DNA of 64,000 bases from Chondrus crispus (lineage: Eukaryota > Rhodophyta > Florideophyceae > Gigartinales > Gigartinaceae). Shown piece by piece: positions 31,012 to 41,475 of the stretch (the first letter of the stretch is position 1; every line of letters starts with the position of its first letter). A program made the translations under genes and the position numbers. The stretch covers positions 94,060 to 158,059 of the forward strand of contig NW_005179120.1 of NCBI RefSeq assembly GCF_000350225.1. Direction: 5' to 3'. The notes beneath the pieces were generated by a model. That model had not been told where the DNA came from and did not search any database. It saw only the letters and a program-made list of their open reading frames with translations.

Positions 31012-32740
31012 TCAGTTACACCTCAGGGAAGCAAGCGCAGAAGCAGCATCCCTTCTATCAGCTGCTTTCTTCGCAGCAAGAGCACGACGTATGCGCAAAG
31101 GTCGAGGCACGACAAACGGTTCGACGTAAAGTGAAGCGCGACGGCGTGCCCTCGCAAGTTCGGCATCATGCCGAGATTGCTTTCGCATAGCCGCTTCAAA
31201 AGCTCTCTTCGAGTTCGCTTCCGCCTTCTTCTGCTGCGTATCCTCAAACTTAACGCGCTTCGCGCGCTCCTCTCCCTCAATCATCCGCATAGCGGCGTCA
31301 CTTGTCAACATCAGACCTTTTGAGGTGTTCAAAAACCCTCTCTTTAGCAACACTGGTTGTATACCGATATCGTTCCGGCAGGCAATTCGATTCTGCTCTA
31401 GTAAATGTAGCATTTCGTCTACAGAAAGCATTTTCCCTTTGCAGCGTCCATCCGGTTTTGGGGAGTACAGTAGTTTAGCAGGATTGATGGGCCACAATCC
31501 AGCTCTCTCAAACCCAGCAGTAATATTTGTAGGGGTGAAAGACTTTTCGTAAGCATGGCGCAGGATATTGCAAAAATCGAATACATCATAGGGCTCTGTT
31601 TGTTGGACGAGAGATATCTGCTTGATGCAGGCGGCAATATTATGCTTGAATGAAGCAAAAAATGTCAGATACAGTGGCTGTGTCTTCCCAGTCGTGTGTG
31701 AAGTTAGACAGTATGCAAACACATTCCCATTTCGTAAAATTGTCAAAGCTTTAAGGCTCATGTGGCTGCGGTAACCGTCATACAAGAGCAAAACTTTTCG
31801 TCCTTGCCTGGTAAGGTGAGAAATGTCTTGCACGAACATCTCTCCCCACCGCGCGAAATTAGATTTATCTACGCCTGCCAATTCTTCTCTTGTAGTGACC
31901 AACGCGTTGGGGGGAAGGCAATAGTCGACTGACTGCTAGAAAAGTCCTTCATTACTCTCAATCACTCTATGCAGAATCCTTGTATCTTTAAAAATAAACA
32001 AAGGTCTTCCGGTTACCCCAGACGCGAAAATGACGGGCATGATCGTTACTCTTGAAACGTTCTTGAACGTTGGAATGCGAACCTCGTGCCTGCTTTCTCT
32101 AGGGGAAAACGTTCGAAACGAGGTAATGCCCAGTGCCTCTTTGTCAGCGGTGGCTCCAGTCTCGTCCAGGTTTGCTAAGCGACAAGGGTCTATATTATGG
32201 GTTTTAATGAGCTGCTCCACCGCCGCAATGTGCGTGGTCAGCGATTCTGCATTGACAGCATTGAACCGGATACCTTCTTGCCGCAGGGCGCGTGCAAACG
32301 CGATGAATTTATGTTGACGTTTTTTTGAATGACCTCACAAACTTGTCTCCAGGTCGGTTGTGTTTGAAGGGGAGTTTTTGTTGACGCTTCGGGTCCATGT
32401 TACTGACGAGAATTTCAACTGCATCTTTAATAGTTTCGTGGCCTACCGGGTAGCCATGGCTTGCGTACGTCTTAATCAGTTTAATTATGGTGTCTTCCTC
32501 TTCAGCAGTGAGGTTCCGACGATGATGCAGGGGCTGCTCTTCGGGGTTGTCGTCAATTTTCTTGTAACGACGATGAAATGTGGACAAAGGTAGCTTAGCC
32601 ATTCGCGCCGCACTGCGCATTGTAGCACCTTCTTTTACGTCGTCGACGGCTATGTTGAAACGAGCACGAGCCTGCACAAAATGCGACGTATTCTCCGTTT
32701 CGAAATCGCCATGCTTCGAAAAGTCTTGAGAGGATCTTCT
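31012..32740 (-). pseudogene. pogo/Tigger-type transposase (psq HTH, CENP-B HTH, DDE_1), inactivated
   Basis: Domains in order: a psq-type helix-turn-helix (NIAVDDVKEGATMRSAARM..LPLSTFHRRYKK), a CENP-B-like HTH (NLTAEEEDTIIKLIKTYASHG), then the DDE_1 core with NLDETGATADK (first Asp) and LLLYDGYRSHMS (second Asp). The expected LQPLD box reads TQPLYL, so the third acidic residue is missing. A frameshift lies in a run of A near 32325 and a TAG at 31936-31938. The C-terminus is basic (RARRRASLYVEPF). The true start is unclear; the frame is open some 20 codons upstream of 32677 without a good ATG. Confidence 0.85.
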
Positions 32741-33062
32741 CGCTGTGCCAACAGATACGGTCGCAGCCGAGTGAGAATCGCAGGGAAGATATATTGTATT
32801 CTACGGTGTCATCACGAAATGGCGTTTTTTTGGGTGTGGCGGGGACTGAGGATGGTGGTGTTTCGGTATGCATTTACGTCGCGGGGAAATGGGACTGTAG
32901 TTCCTGACTTTGATTGCGTTTGGTGGCCACTTGGGCTGTTGTTCTTAATTATTGAATACTTTTCGCGGGTTTCTCATCGTTCCGCAGTTAGGAAGGGTGT
33001 TCCATTTAAGGGGCACCCCCCCTTTATGCGATCCTTCTCCTTCTGCATGACTGTCAGGATCA

Positions 33063-33624
33063 GGGCCCCTTTAAGACAGCATGGACGGGCATGTTTGGAC
33101 ATGTATGGACGTCAGCGTGCACCTGATTGGTCCATTTAATACTTTTCTTAACAGTATGATGGCGCACACAAAGTTAAAATAATGGAATCTGTCGCTACCA
33201 ACGTGCTATACGAGAGCACACCATTGGCTGTCGCCTACCGCATAAGTGCGATTGAATTCAATCTTGATCCAATTTAGCATACATTAAAATTCAATTTAAT
33301 CATTTTATTGACGTCCCTGAATGCCAGTACACGGGGATCGCGATATAGTGCCTCCCTCTGTCAGTGGGCCGAAAACGGCACTATATCGAACCAGGCACTG
33401 TAAGACAATGAGATTTGCGGCTTTTTTGCAGCCACTTCCTTGCATCACTGCTCAGAAAGACCGTTCGCTTCCCTATCGATAGCCCGGTATGATGCACCCG
33501 TTGAGCCAATTTACGGATCACGGCGCGCTGACACAATACATTAAATTATTGGACATGTAATATTTTGAAAATCGCAAACATATACATCCAAACATGGCTG
33601 TCCATGCTGTCTTAAAGGAGGCCC
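33063..33624. mobile_element. Harbinger-type MITE H3 (562 bp)
   Basis: Inverted ends GGGCCCCTTTAAGACAGCAT / its complement GCTGTCTTAAAGGAGGCCC, continuing into CATGGAC...CATGTTTGG. The duplicate TCA is at 33060-33062 and 33625-33627. It lies within the pogo-like element and contains the fragment at 33330-33468. Confidence 0.82.
33330..33468. repeat. truncated Tigger-type MITE copy nested in MITE H3
   Basis: Starts after TA with CACGGGGATCGCGATATAGT and matches 35956-36085 closely (CAGTGGGCCGAAAACGGCA, TTTTTTGCAGCCACTTCC) before similarity stops. No right end was found. Confidence 0.8.
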
Positions 33625-33762
33625 TCAGAAAAAGGGCGGGAAATCTATATTTGAGGTCGTGTTGTGGTTTCACGTACGCGTTAGGGCGCTACGGAAGATA
33701 GAAAGCGGGCCCTCATATGAGGACTACGGCCTCATATGAGGCCCCTGTACGCTAGGACACTA

Positions 33763-33980
33763 GAGTAGGCCTCCAAAAAGAAAGAAAGAAAAAGGATTAC
33801 AGTCTGCGGACGTCGCTCGTTCTGTGGTCCCAGTCGTCTGTTTCTTTAAAATCTGAAAAATAACTGAAAGATACCGCTGTATATGCGGTACATGCCCTGA
33901 AGCGCAAACGGTATGTATGCTACCCTATACACCGAAATTAGCCGCCGTCAGCGATCAGAGGGACTCAAGGGTCAGGATAT
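33763..33980. other. short spacer before paralogue A
   Basis: AAAG-rich stretch (33777-33795) and a sequence resembling the arm of the CCTCATATGAGG repeat. No gene. Confidence 0.4.
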
Positions 33981-35681
33981 CTACGAGCCCATGTCCAGGA
34001 TGACGCACGGCGCTGGGTCAGTGGCAGCGCCAGGACCAACAGTGCTAACCACAGCATTGATGACTTGCTCGTGGGGTGCGGTGTTGGGGCCATCTACCGT
34101 CACCCCCGTACCTGAGATTGCACGAGATGAACGGTTTCTACTTGTTGGGTTATGTGACAGGGTCGCCGCGCTGGTGCTTGTCGCCAACGGTGAAGGCTGA
34201 CCGGAAGCGTTACCGGAATCCGAATTTCCTACCTGCACTGAGTGATCGCCCGCCGTGCCTCCACCGTCGTGACCCTCACCTCCGTTCTGCCCTGGCCTGT
34301 CGCCCACCGCAATCGGCATGACAACCCGGATCTCACTGGGCAGCCCATTGGGCAGAAGGCATATGCTATTGTCCAGGTCGCTGTGCGACCCTTGCGCTGA
34401 GAGAGTCGCCACCGGTACGCCTGCGCCGGGCGGGATGGCGCCGTTCTGAATGACCGACCGGATTCTCCGAACGGCGAGCGAGAACTTCTTCGTCTCCTGC
34501 GTCACGCTGACTTCGGGGTGGAGCGGGATCAGCGCGTAAATCACAGATGGCCGGTCCGGCGGGGGCGCCCTCGCGTCCGCGTCTTGCTTCGGGTTGTACT
34601 TGGCGAGGCGGTCCTCGCCACTTATATACCGGCGCAACCATGCATCCGTGATGAACTTCCGTACCTTTATTTCATTCGTTTCTGTGAATGTTTTGATCAC
34701 ATTGTCGGCGTTAGCTTCTCGAACGTGTTGCGGCTTCGGCTTGTGCATGTCGTGGAACAGCTCGGACTCGACGAGGAGTATGAAGAAGAGCATGCCGTAT
34801 TTCTTCGCGCGGCACATCTTGTGGAAATTGGTGGTGAACTCGTCTCGCAGCCTCTCATCAATCGGTCCCCACTCTTCCAAGAGTCCAACTTCGGTGAGGA
34901 AGGTGTTGCATACGGAGACCGGCGTTGCAGAGAGCGCTCTCGTCAGACGATTGGAGTTTTGCGCGTGGTTTATCAGGCGGTTGGCGTGACACTCAAGCAC
35001 CGAGTCACCAATCATGGCTATCTCGGCGACTAAGTTGAGGGCGTTCGTCACTTGTTCGTGCTTGGACATCTGTGCCCTGGACGGGCTTCTGACAATATCG
35101 TCTGCGGAGTTGGCGCGTTTCCACCATTTCACAGGGTCTCCAACGTCATTCAAGTCCTTGAGATGGATGATGTTGTCGCTGCTGCGCATAATCTTAGCAT
35201 GCCACATCTGGACTTCGGGGCACATGCGCGAGATGTTCGCGGACGCGGGGTACCTGAGATACGTGGTGGCCTTAAGCTTCTTGCACAACACGGCCTGGAC
35301 GTCCGGCGGCGGGGACTTGCCGTGGCGCAGGTAGCAGAAGTCGGCGATTTTATCGTGCAGGGCGCCCTTCCTGCGCATGAGGAGGCGGGCGCGGAGGGTG
35401 GATAGGCGGACCCTGGTGGCGGACTGCACGGCGGGGATGAGGCCCGTGAGAATGATGCCGAAGGCGTCTTGCGAGAGCTTACCCACTATGTAGAAGCCGA
35501 AGCCGAAGAAGGCGGTGATGATGCAGCTCGAGGCGGAGATGCCCACGATGATGACCTCGGCCCAGAGGCGCTTGTCCAGCCATCTCTGAAGGCCGATGCT
35601 CAGCGCCAGGACAGCGGACATGATGGTGGCCAGTGCGACAAGCGTGCGCTCGGCCCAGACGGGGAAATCTTGCTCCTCCAT
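33981..35681 (-). CDS. unknown membrane protein, paralogue A of a three-gene family
   Basis: Intact 566-residue frame from ATG 35681 (MEEQDFPVWAERTLVAL). Two clear hydrophobic segments lie at about residues 11-33 and 41-67, and a weaker one at about 71-90 (DAFGIILTGLIPAVQSA). Conserved blocks shared with the other two copies: PVW.ER.L, LRHG..P..DVQ (near 120), GD...WW..AN (near 185), LNLVAEIAMIGDSVLE (near 220), and KYGMLFFILLVES (near 300). The C-terminal 150 residues are low-complexity (Gly/Ser/Thr/Asn), apart from EIRVVMPIAV, which recurs in paralogue C. No known domain is recognised. The paralogy and the absence of frame breaks argue that it is a real gene. Likely membrane-anchored with a large soluble domain; orientation unknown. 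Confidence 0.85.
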   Translation of the reverse strand: MEEQDFPVWAERTLVALATIMSAVLALSIGLQRWLDKRLWAEVIIVGISASSCIITAFFGFGFYIVGKLSQDAFGIILTGLIPAVQSATRVRLSTLRARLLMRRKGALHDKIADFCYLRHGKSPPPDVQAVLCKKLKATTYLRYPASANISRMCPEVQMWHAKIMRSSDNIIHLKDLNDVGDPVKWWKRANSADDIVRSPSRAQMSKHEQVTNALNLVAEIAMIGDSVLECHANRLINHAQNSNRLTRALSATPVSVCNTFLTEVGLLEEWGPIDERLRDEFTTNFHKMCRAKKYGMLFFILLVESELFHDMHKPKPQHVREANADNVIKTFTETNEIKVRKFITDAWLRRYISGEDRLAKYNPKQDADARAPPPDRPSVIYALIPLHPEVSVTQETKKFSLAVRRIRSVIQNGAIPPGAGVPVATLSAQGSHSDLDNSICLLPNGLPSEIRVVMPIAVGDRPGQNGGEGHDGGGTAGDHSVQVGNSDSGNASGQPSPLATSTSAATLSHNPTSRNRSSRAISGTGVTVDGPNTAPHEQVINAVVSTVGPGAATDPAPCVILDMGS

Positions 35682-35929
35682 TGGGGGGGTGGAGCGGAGG
35701 GGGGAGGTGGTGTGCGGCGGTGGCGGGATGGCGGGATGACGGACGAGGGATTGAGTGAAGGGGATCGCTACGCGGGGGTGCGGGAAAAGTGGCGGCGGAG
35801 ATGTAGCGATGGGTGCGAAGGCGAGGGGGGACGGGACATGTCCGCGTTGGCAAGGGTGGTCATGTGGTTGAACAAATCAGTTCAGCGTCTCCCACAGAGT
35901 ATGACATAATGGAGAGGTAGGCTGGGGTA
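35682..35929. other. upstream region of paralogue A
   Basis: On the coding strand this is a C-rich, pyrimidine-rich leader. Similar C-runs precede paralogue C (42918-42932). TA at 35928-35929 is the left target of the Tigger MITE. Confidence 0.4.
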
Positions 35930-36452
35930 CGGGGGGGGGGGGGGGGGGGGGGGGGTGTTGCGATACAGTGCCATCCTGTGGCAGTGGGCCGAAAACGGCA
36001 GTATATCGAACCAGGCACTATAAGAAAATGAGATTGACGGCTTTTTTGCAGCCACTTCCTTGCATCACTGCTCAGAAAGATCGCTCGCAGGACGCCTTCA
36101 ATCATACTTTATCTCCACTGAAGACTCAAGTCTAATGGACCATTTCTGTTGTTAGAAGCTGCCGAGCCGTCGCATCGATTTTTTCCTTTTTCGCAGCCAC
36201 AAATGCCAGCCTACACTTTCGCAGATGTCCAATTGCATCATCGACCCTGCTTTTTTCCTCCATAGTCTTTAGTTGAGTTAGCAATTGCAAAATATCTTTC
36301 CGCGGCGGCAGCGGCTCTCCGGCAGTACTTCGATCCAACTGCCTCTCTGGAGACCCTTCGTTTTTGGCTCAAAATTTCGTGCCACCCGCAGAAGGGTAGC
36401 ACTATATCGGATCTTGCACTAACAAAGATGGCACTATATCGCGACCCCCCTG
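35930..36452. mobile_element. Tigger-type non-autonomous element (523 bp) with a 25-G run
   Basis: Flanked by TA (35928-35929 and 36453-36454). The right end, read inward, is CAGGGGGGTCGCGATATAGT. The left end has the same TIR, but its G run is 25 long (35931-35955), followed by TGTTGCGATACAGTGCCATC. It retains a transposase-like remnant inside, so it is a deletion derivative and not a simple MITE. Confidence 0.82.
36132..36374 (-). pseudogene. remnant of a transposase C-terminus in the Tigger-type element
   Basis: A minus-strand frame without its own start, ending at 36132 (LLTQLKTMEEKSRVDDAIGHL, FVAAKKEKIDATARQLL). The composition is helical and basic, like the tails of DDE_1 transposases. 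The assignment rests mainly on its position between Tigger-type ends. Confidence 0.4.
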
Positions 36453-36454
36453 TA

Positions 36455-36954
36455 TGACAATTTGGCGACTGGTTTCGATCATATGCGGCACGCGGGCGGC
36501 ATTGTCACCGAAGGCCCTCGTGATGGCCCGGGGGAGGTCCAATCATTAAAATCATTGCTGGCATCCAGCTGTGAAATCTGTAAACCCTAGCGTGCCCCCT
36601 ACTCTCACCGCTGGCCCATTTGGCCCCGCCGGGGAGCATCACGTAAGGACTGCTTTTTTTGCAAAAATATATGCATTAAATCGAAACTTTGTAAAGCCCG
36701 TATAGACACCATTTCTTTAACGGACATGCCGTCGGCTAGCAACTTGCAAAGCATCGAGATAGCAGTTGTCCATACATACAGTAGAAAGACTGCGAATCCA
36801 ATCAAGTTTCAATTCTCAGTTGATGTTTTAAACACGCGTTTTAGTTTCCAAGATATCAACACACAAGGTTTTGAGGTTGGTCAAAAAGGCTTCTGTTTTA
36901 CGCATTCTAGAAACGGCCCGAAAACACGTCCATCCATCCGCAAGGCACAAGTCA
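36455..36954. other. intergenic, nothing certain
   Basis: No gene recognised. The part from about 36830 shares composition with the interior of the following repeat. Confidence 0.4.
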
Positions 36955-37064
36955 ACTGCGGCGGCGAGATTCTCTTTTTCCTTCTTCTTGAGCAAGCACA
37001 AGTCGAGAAAAATAAAGTTGAAAAGTACCCTCATATGAGGTCACGTGTCGTCTAGACACTCTAG
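36955..37064. repeat. copy of the CCTCATATGAGG repeat, end of a transposon
   Basis: The reverse complement matches 63800-63930 closely (GTTGACTT.TGC, TTTTTCTCGACTTGTGCT, TTTTCAACTT, CCTCATATGAGGT, CTAGTGTCTAG-type end). The end of the repeat lies 6 bases from the stop codon of paralogue B. Confidence 0.85.
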
Positions 37065-37070
37065 TGCCTT

Positions 37071-38390
37071 TCATTTCGCGCATTTCACATCATCAATACG
37101 GACGGTGAAGTCACTTGCTTGCCGCAGGACGCTGCCATTCAAACGGAAGGAGATCACCACGTTGCCAGCGCCCCCGTCACTCTGGACCGCTGCAACGGCC
37201 ACACCTCCTGCAGGCCCACTTGAGTTGCTGTTGTTCGTCGCTATGCCATTATCTTCTCCGTCTTCAGTTTCGGCAAATTTGGAAAAGCGTTCATCGTCGG
37301 TGAAGTACTGTCTGAGCCACTTCGTCGTGATACCTTTCCTCTCGTTACTCTCTTGAGAGGACGCCTTGAATGCTTCGATCACGTCTGAGGCCCTGGTGTG
37401 TTCGATTTCAGGCTTGCAAAATCCAAAGCATCTCCCTCGTTTATCCAGTGACGCCTGGAAAATATGTGACTCGACGAGAAGAATGAAGAATAACATTCCG
37501 TACTTCTTTCCTCGACCAAAATCCTTGAATTCTGTCTGGATATACCTATCCCGCGCGGCGTCGTCAACTGGTCCCCACTCTTCGAGAAGCCCGATTGCCC
37601 TGAGAAACGTCGTGCAAATTGATGCCGGCGTGGCATGCAGTGCGTCCCTGATGTTGCCCGACGTCTCCACATGCTTTTTCAGCGCCTTCTCATGGTTAAG
37701 AAGTACAGAGTCCCCGATCATCGCTATTTCAGCCACAAGTTCAAGCGCACGCGTAACTTGTATCGTTTCGGTAAACCTGGCTCTTGAGGGACACCGGACG
37801 AGGTCCACCCCGCGGTTGGCAGCCTTCCACCATGAGATAGCGTCGCCAAGGTCGTCCTTACCTTTCAACGTGATCATCTTGTCGTCGTGCTGTACTATCT
37901 CCCCGAACCACATCTCGGTCTTCGGCTTCAATGCTTTGGGTTTTGAACACGCCGGAATTCTCAAATAGGTCCTTGTCAGGGGATCGATATTCAACTTCTC
38001 CTGCACCTCGGGTGTCGGGGGGTTCCCGTGGCGCAGGAAGCTGAAGTCTTTGAGCGTGTTGTGAAGAGCCGGCCTTTTGCGCATAAGGGTTTCCGCTTTC
38101 AGGGCCTTCACGCGAAGCTTGCCCAGAGCTTCAAATCCGGGAATGAGGCCGATGAGAATGACTCCGAAAGCATCCAAAGACAAGTCTTCCGAAAGGAACA
38201 ACACCCAACCGATAACACCGCTGGCTATACAACCCAGAGCGAGGATACTGACGACGTAGTATTCAACCCTCACCCTCTTGTGCAACCAGTTGCTACAGCC
38301 AGAGAGGATTGCGAGCGATGCTGACATAGTGAAGGCCACTGAGATCAAAGTGCGCTCCACCCAAACAGGGAAGGCAGCGACGTCGTCCAT
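37071..38390 (-). CDS. unknown membrane protein, paralogue B
   Basis: Start set at ATG 38390 (MDDVAAFPVWVERTLISVAF); the codon at 38405 is TTG. About 439 residues, intact. It has the same plan as paralogue A: hydrophobic segments near residues 13-33 and 40-66, then DAFGVILIGLIPGFEALGKLR, FSFLRHGNPPTPEVQ, TYLRIPA, GDAISWWKAANR, ALELVAEIAMIGDSVLLNH, and GRGKKYGMLFFILLVES. The C-terminus is shorter than in A and ends FTVRIDDVKCAK. No known domain. The stop codon is almost overlapped by a repeat insertion, so the original 3' UTR has probably been replaced. Confidence 0.86.
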   Translation of the reverse strand: MDDVAAFPVWVERTLISVAFTMSASLAILSGCSNWLHKRVRVEYYVVSILALGCIASGVIGWVLFLSEDLSLDAFGVILIGLIPGFEALGKLRVKALKAETLMRKRPALHNTLKDFSFLRHGNPPTPEVQEKLNIDPLTRTYLRIPACSKPKALKPKTEMWFGEIVQHDDKMITLKGKDDLGDAISWWKAANRGVDLVRCPSRARFTETIQVTRALELVAEIAMIGDSVLLNHEKALKKHVETSGNIRDALHATPASICTTFLRAIGLLEEWGPVDDAARDRYIQTEFKDFGRGKKYGMLFFILLVESHIFQASLDKRGRCFGFCKPEIEHTRASDVIEAFKASSQESNERKGITTKWLRQYFTDDERFSKFAETEDGEDNGIATNNSNSSGPAGGVAVAAVQSDGGAGNVVISFRLNGSVLRQASDFTVRIDDVKCAK

Positions 38391-39379
38391 TGGAACGGGA
38401 GACAAGTAGCGACAGAATGAAGGGTCGACAAGAGCACGAGTGTTCGGGCGCCGGTGACGGCTGATGAGAGGAGGTGGTAGCGATGTTCGGATGCGAAAAC
38501 GGGTAAACGAAAATGGTTGCGCGGCACACTCTTTTGCACTGTGGGTGGTGTAAGAAGATGACGATAAGCAAGGACTCAGTCCTCAGAGTGGGGGAAGACT
38601 CCCTGTTGTTCGGTCATTCGCTTGCGACAAGGGCATGTTTTACGGTCTGCCCTCCCAATAGTGCTCCTCCTGCAATAATAAACCTTTCAGTATGGGTGCA
38701 ACTCGTCTTTCCCGCAAGAAAACGTGGGATTTGAGACGCTATAAGCAGGTCATCTGAATAAAGATATAGTGGTGAGCTTTCGAACAGCATCCTGAATATT
38801 TATTAAAATTTTAAGGTAACGACATTTTGATTAGGGATATTTTGGACATTTTGGCTTCTGCACATGAAATTTGAGCAGTTATGGCACCTCTGAGGGGGGT
38901 TTACGGGGGTTGGAGAAGGCACATCGTGGATGGAGATGTCAAGTGCAGGAGGAGTTCTGTTTTCAACGAGAATCAGCGATTTTTTTTAGGACAGAGTTAT
39001 GATAATCACACCTCCCGTAGTGATAAACCTCTCTGTGTATGGATAATGTTGTCCTATACTGTACGAACGGCACTCTTATTCGGAGGTTGCACTGTATTGC
39101 AGAGAGAGGAACGGGCCTACAGTATTTACTTCTTTTACTTCTTGGGGTGTGCTTGTGCTGCCCTCTTTGAGAAGGGTGCAGTGTAATGTGAAAGGCTTCA
39201 CTCTTCCGTAGGGGCTCGTTATGACGGTGAGAGAGGAAGGAAGGGGAAAAGTAGTTGAGTTGTGATTGGTTATTTGGAATATTTGATGATGGCATTGGTA
39301 CGGTGCGGCAATTCATGATGACGCACTTATTATGGCGCAGAGGAAGGTGGAGTTGGTACACGTATGGCATACGTATGGC

Positions 39380-39415
39380 GCTGCTGATGGAGCTGCTGAT
39401 GGAGCTGCTGATGGA
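39380..39415. repeat. 12-bp tandem repeat, 3 units
   Basis: GCTGCTGATGGA repeated three times exactly. Confidence 0.9.
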
Positions 39416-41210
39416 GGTCTGATTGACCCCTTGTCATACTGCACATAACAGACATCCCGCAGGATCTGCGGGCACTCTCACATCATGCGACAAATAATGC
39501 CATGTACTGTAAACTTTACGTGAGCCACAGCAAGCCCATTTCGGCCGCCCTTTCCAGCGAAAACAGCTTTGCACGTCTGTGCTGGCCACCGCTAGCGAAT
39601 CGGATATGAGTACGGTGGCCGCCGCAATCTGATCTTTCAGATCTTCTCGCACTTGTCAATCATTTGCCCTGAACATCAGACCTACAGAATGCCACAGCGC
39701 ACGCTGACCTTCTTTGCATGCAAGTTTCAGATCTTTCCCATCAGTTACCCCATTCAGGTCAAAAGCCACAGAGCGACCGGCCGATAACGCACAGAAACAG
39801 ATCTCCCGGTTGAACGCGAACGCAACGGGAATGCCCCCTTCCCGACAGACCTCATAGCTGCACCCCTGCCAACTTATTTTTCCATCACCTCCTTCGTTTT
39901 CAAGGTGCTCTCGTGCCGGATGCTTCTTCATGTACGTTGCGAAGTGCTGTTGCAGTTTTTTTTTGTCACACTTTACTAGAATGGAAAGACCCTGGCCTGG
40001 TGGCGAAGCAGTACGGTATATCAGGAAAGGCTGCACGTGCCCGACCTTCTTGTTATAGTCGTTTGATTTACTACCCACCGACTAAGTCAAAAAAGCGTGA
40101 TACTGTATAAGTACACAATATTCTGAAATCCACTCTGGAATCTCCTGGTTGTTCCTACGTGCATTTTCTTACGGTTCAATCCCATGTTCAGCGATTGTAC
40201 CGTGAGACGGATATATATGACTTTTATTCAGAAACCATTTCTTAAAAGAATTTGTGCTCGATATTGGCATCGGCTATGTATAACATGGGAATGTTGTGGC
40301 AGGTTTGAATACATCGAAGGACCAAAAAGTCAATGAAGAACAGACTATTATTTTATTATGAACTGCGTACAGTATTCAGTTTCGAAAATATCATCAAGCA
40401 TGGTTTCAAGCATGCTCAAAAGTTCTTTTTTGCCAGACTTTCCATGAAAATTCCTGAGATAGGCGGTTTGTTTCCGACTGGGATATAGTTTCCCGCAACC
40501 CAGGTCTGAGTTCCGGTGCTAGGCGTTACCTTCTCGTTCTTCGCTAGCAAATAGAAGTCCAGGAAACGATTTTGAAAAGCAACAATCGCGTGACGCCATT
40601 TGATACCAAAACAAAAAAGGTCTGAAAGAATTTTGATTTTCGTCGAAGATGTACAAGGGGGTTGCCCTAAAAATGGAACAGATGACAAAATTAAATGGAA
40701 AATCTCCTTCTGGTCAATGTTTTGGACACATTATTTTTGCCCTTTGCATCATGCATCGGTCTCACTGCCATAAACAAAAGGCAGGATATGGCGGCAAGCG
40801 GCAAACTGGCATATTTTCGCCACATAGCTACGATACAGTCGAATACTGATGGTGATGTCCGGGGCTTTTGTGCTCCTCAACTTGTAGAGCACAAAGGTGT
40901 GGTTGACAGGGAGAGTAAGAAAGGGGGAGAGGGGCGAAGAGGGGAAAGCTGTGGGTCGTTGGGGCTGATTTGTTCCACATTTGGGGTACGTGTTCCAATA
41001 TTAGGGAAACCCCTTGTACAAGGAAGCAGTCCCCCTGCGAATTTTCGAACGGCGCTCATCCGTTCTGTACATTGCATCCATCCTTAGCCGTCCGTTTCGC
41101 GCTTTTAGCGCGTCAGTGAGTATTCTTGCGAGTGTTTTGACTTATCGGGGGATGCGATGGATGGCCATGTCATTCCACCGAGTCGAGACACTCAATCTGC
41201 GACAGAGGCT

Positions 41211-41245
41211 TTAAAGTTTAAATACGTTTAAAGTTTAAACGTACA
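41211..41245. repeat. tandem TTTAAAGTTTAAA palindromic units
   Basis: TTTAAAGTTTAAATACG followed directly by TTTAAAGTTTAAACG; AT-rich and near-palindromic. Confidence 0.85.
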
Positions 41246-41475
41246 GCTAACGTCCGCTGTCAGTGCCACCGTTCTCATATGCAAGGTCTGTTGAAGAAAG
41301 TGGGGCTATCCTTCCTTGCCCTTTTATTTATCGTGGCTACTCGCGCATTTATACTACTACCACTTCCATGTTTTGTAGACGAACTTGTGAAGCAGATGGG
41401 GAAGCGTTGCGTAATTATTTCGTAAGCGTTCAGGACAGTAATAATTATTTCTTGACGTCTTACCCACCTGGTAAA

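Larger units (their letters stand above)
30362..33760 (-). mobile_element. pogo/Tigger-like (Tc1/mariner superfamily) DNA transposon
   Basis: About 3.4 kb between TA dinucleotides (30360-30361 and 33761-33762), with ends GTGTCC...GGACAC. The terminal inverted repeats of about 60 bp share GTGTCC, CGTACA and two CCTCATATGAGG-like palindromes each. The transposase on the minus strand is of DDE_1/CENP-B type. The element contains MITE H3, which in turn holds a Tigger-type fragment. Confidence 0.85.
38391..41475. other. long intergenic stretch between paralogues B and C
   Basis: No convincing gene. A minus-strand frame at 40078-39656 continues past a TGA to 39434, but it lacks an ATG start and matches nothing known. 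Two small tandem repeats are visible (39380-39415 and about 41211-41245). Confidence 0.45.

Noticed and set aside
39434-40078. Minus-strand frame interrupted by TGA
   Set aside because: Begins at a GTG just after a stop with no ATG, and carries no known motif; may be an old gene fragment but cannot be supported.
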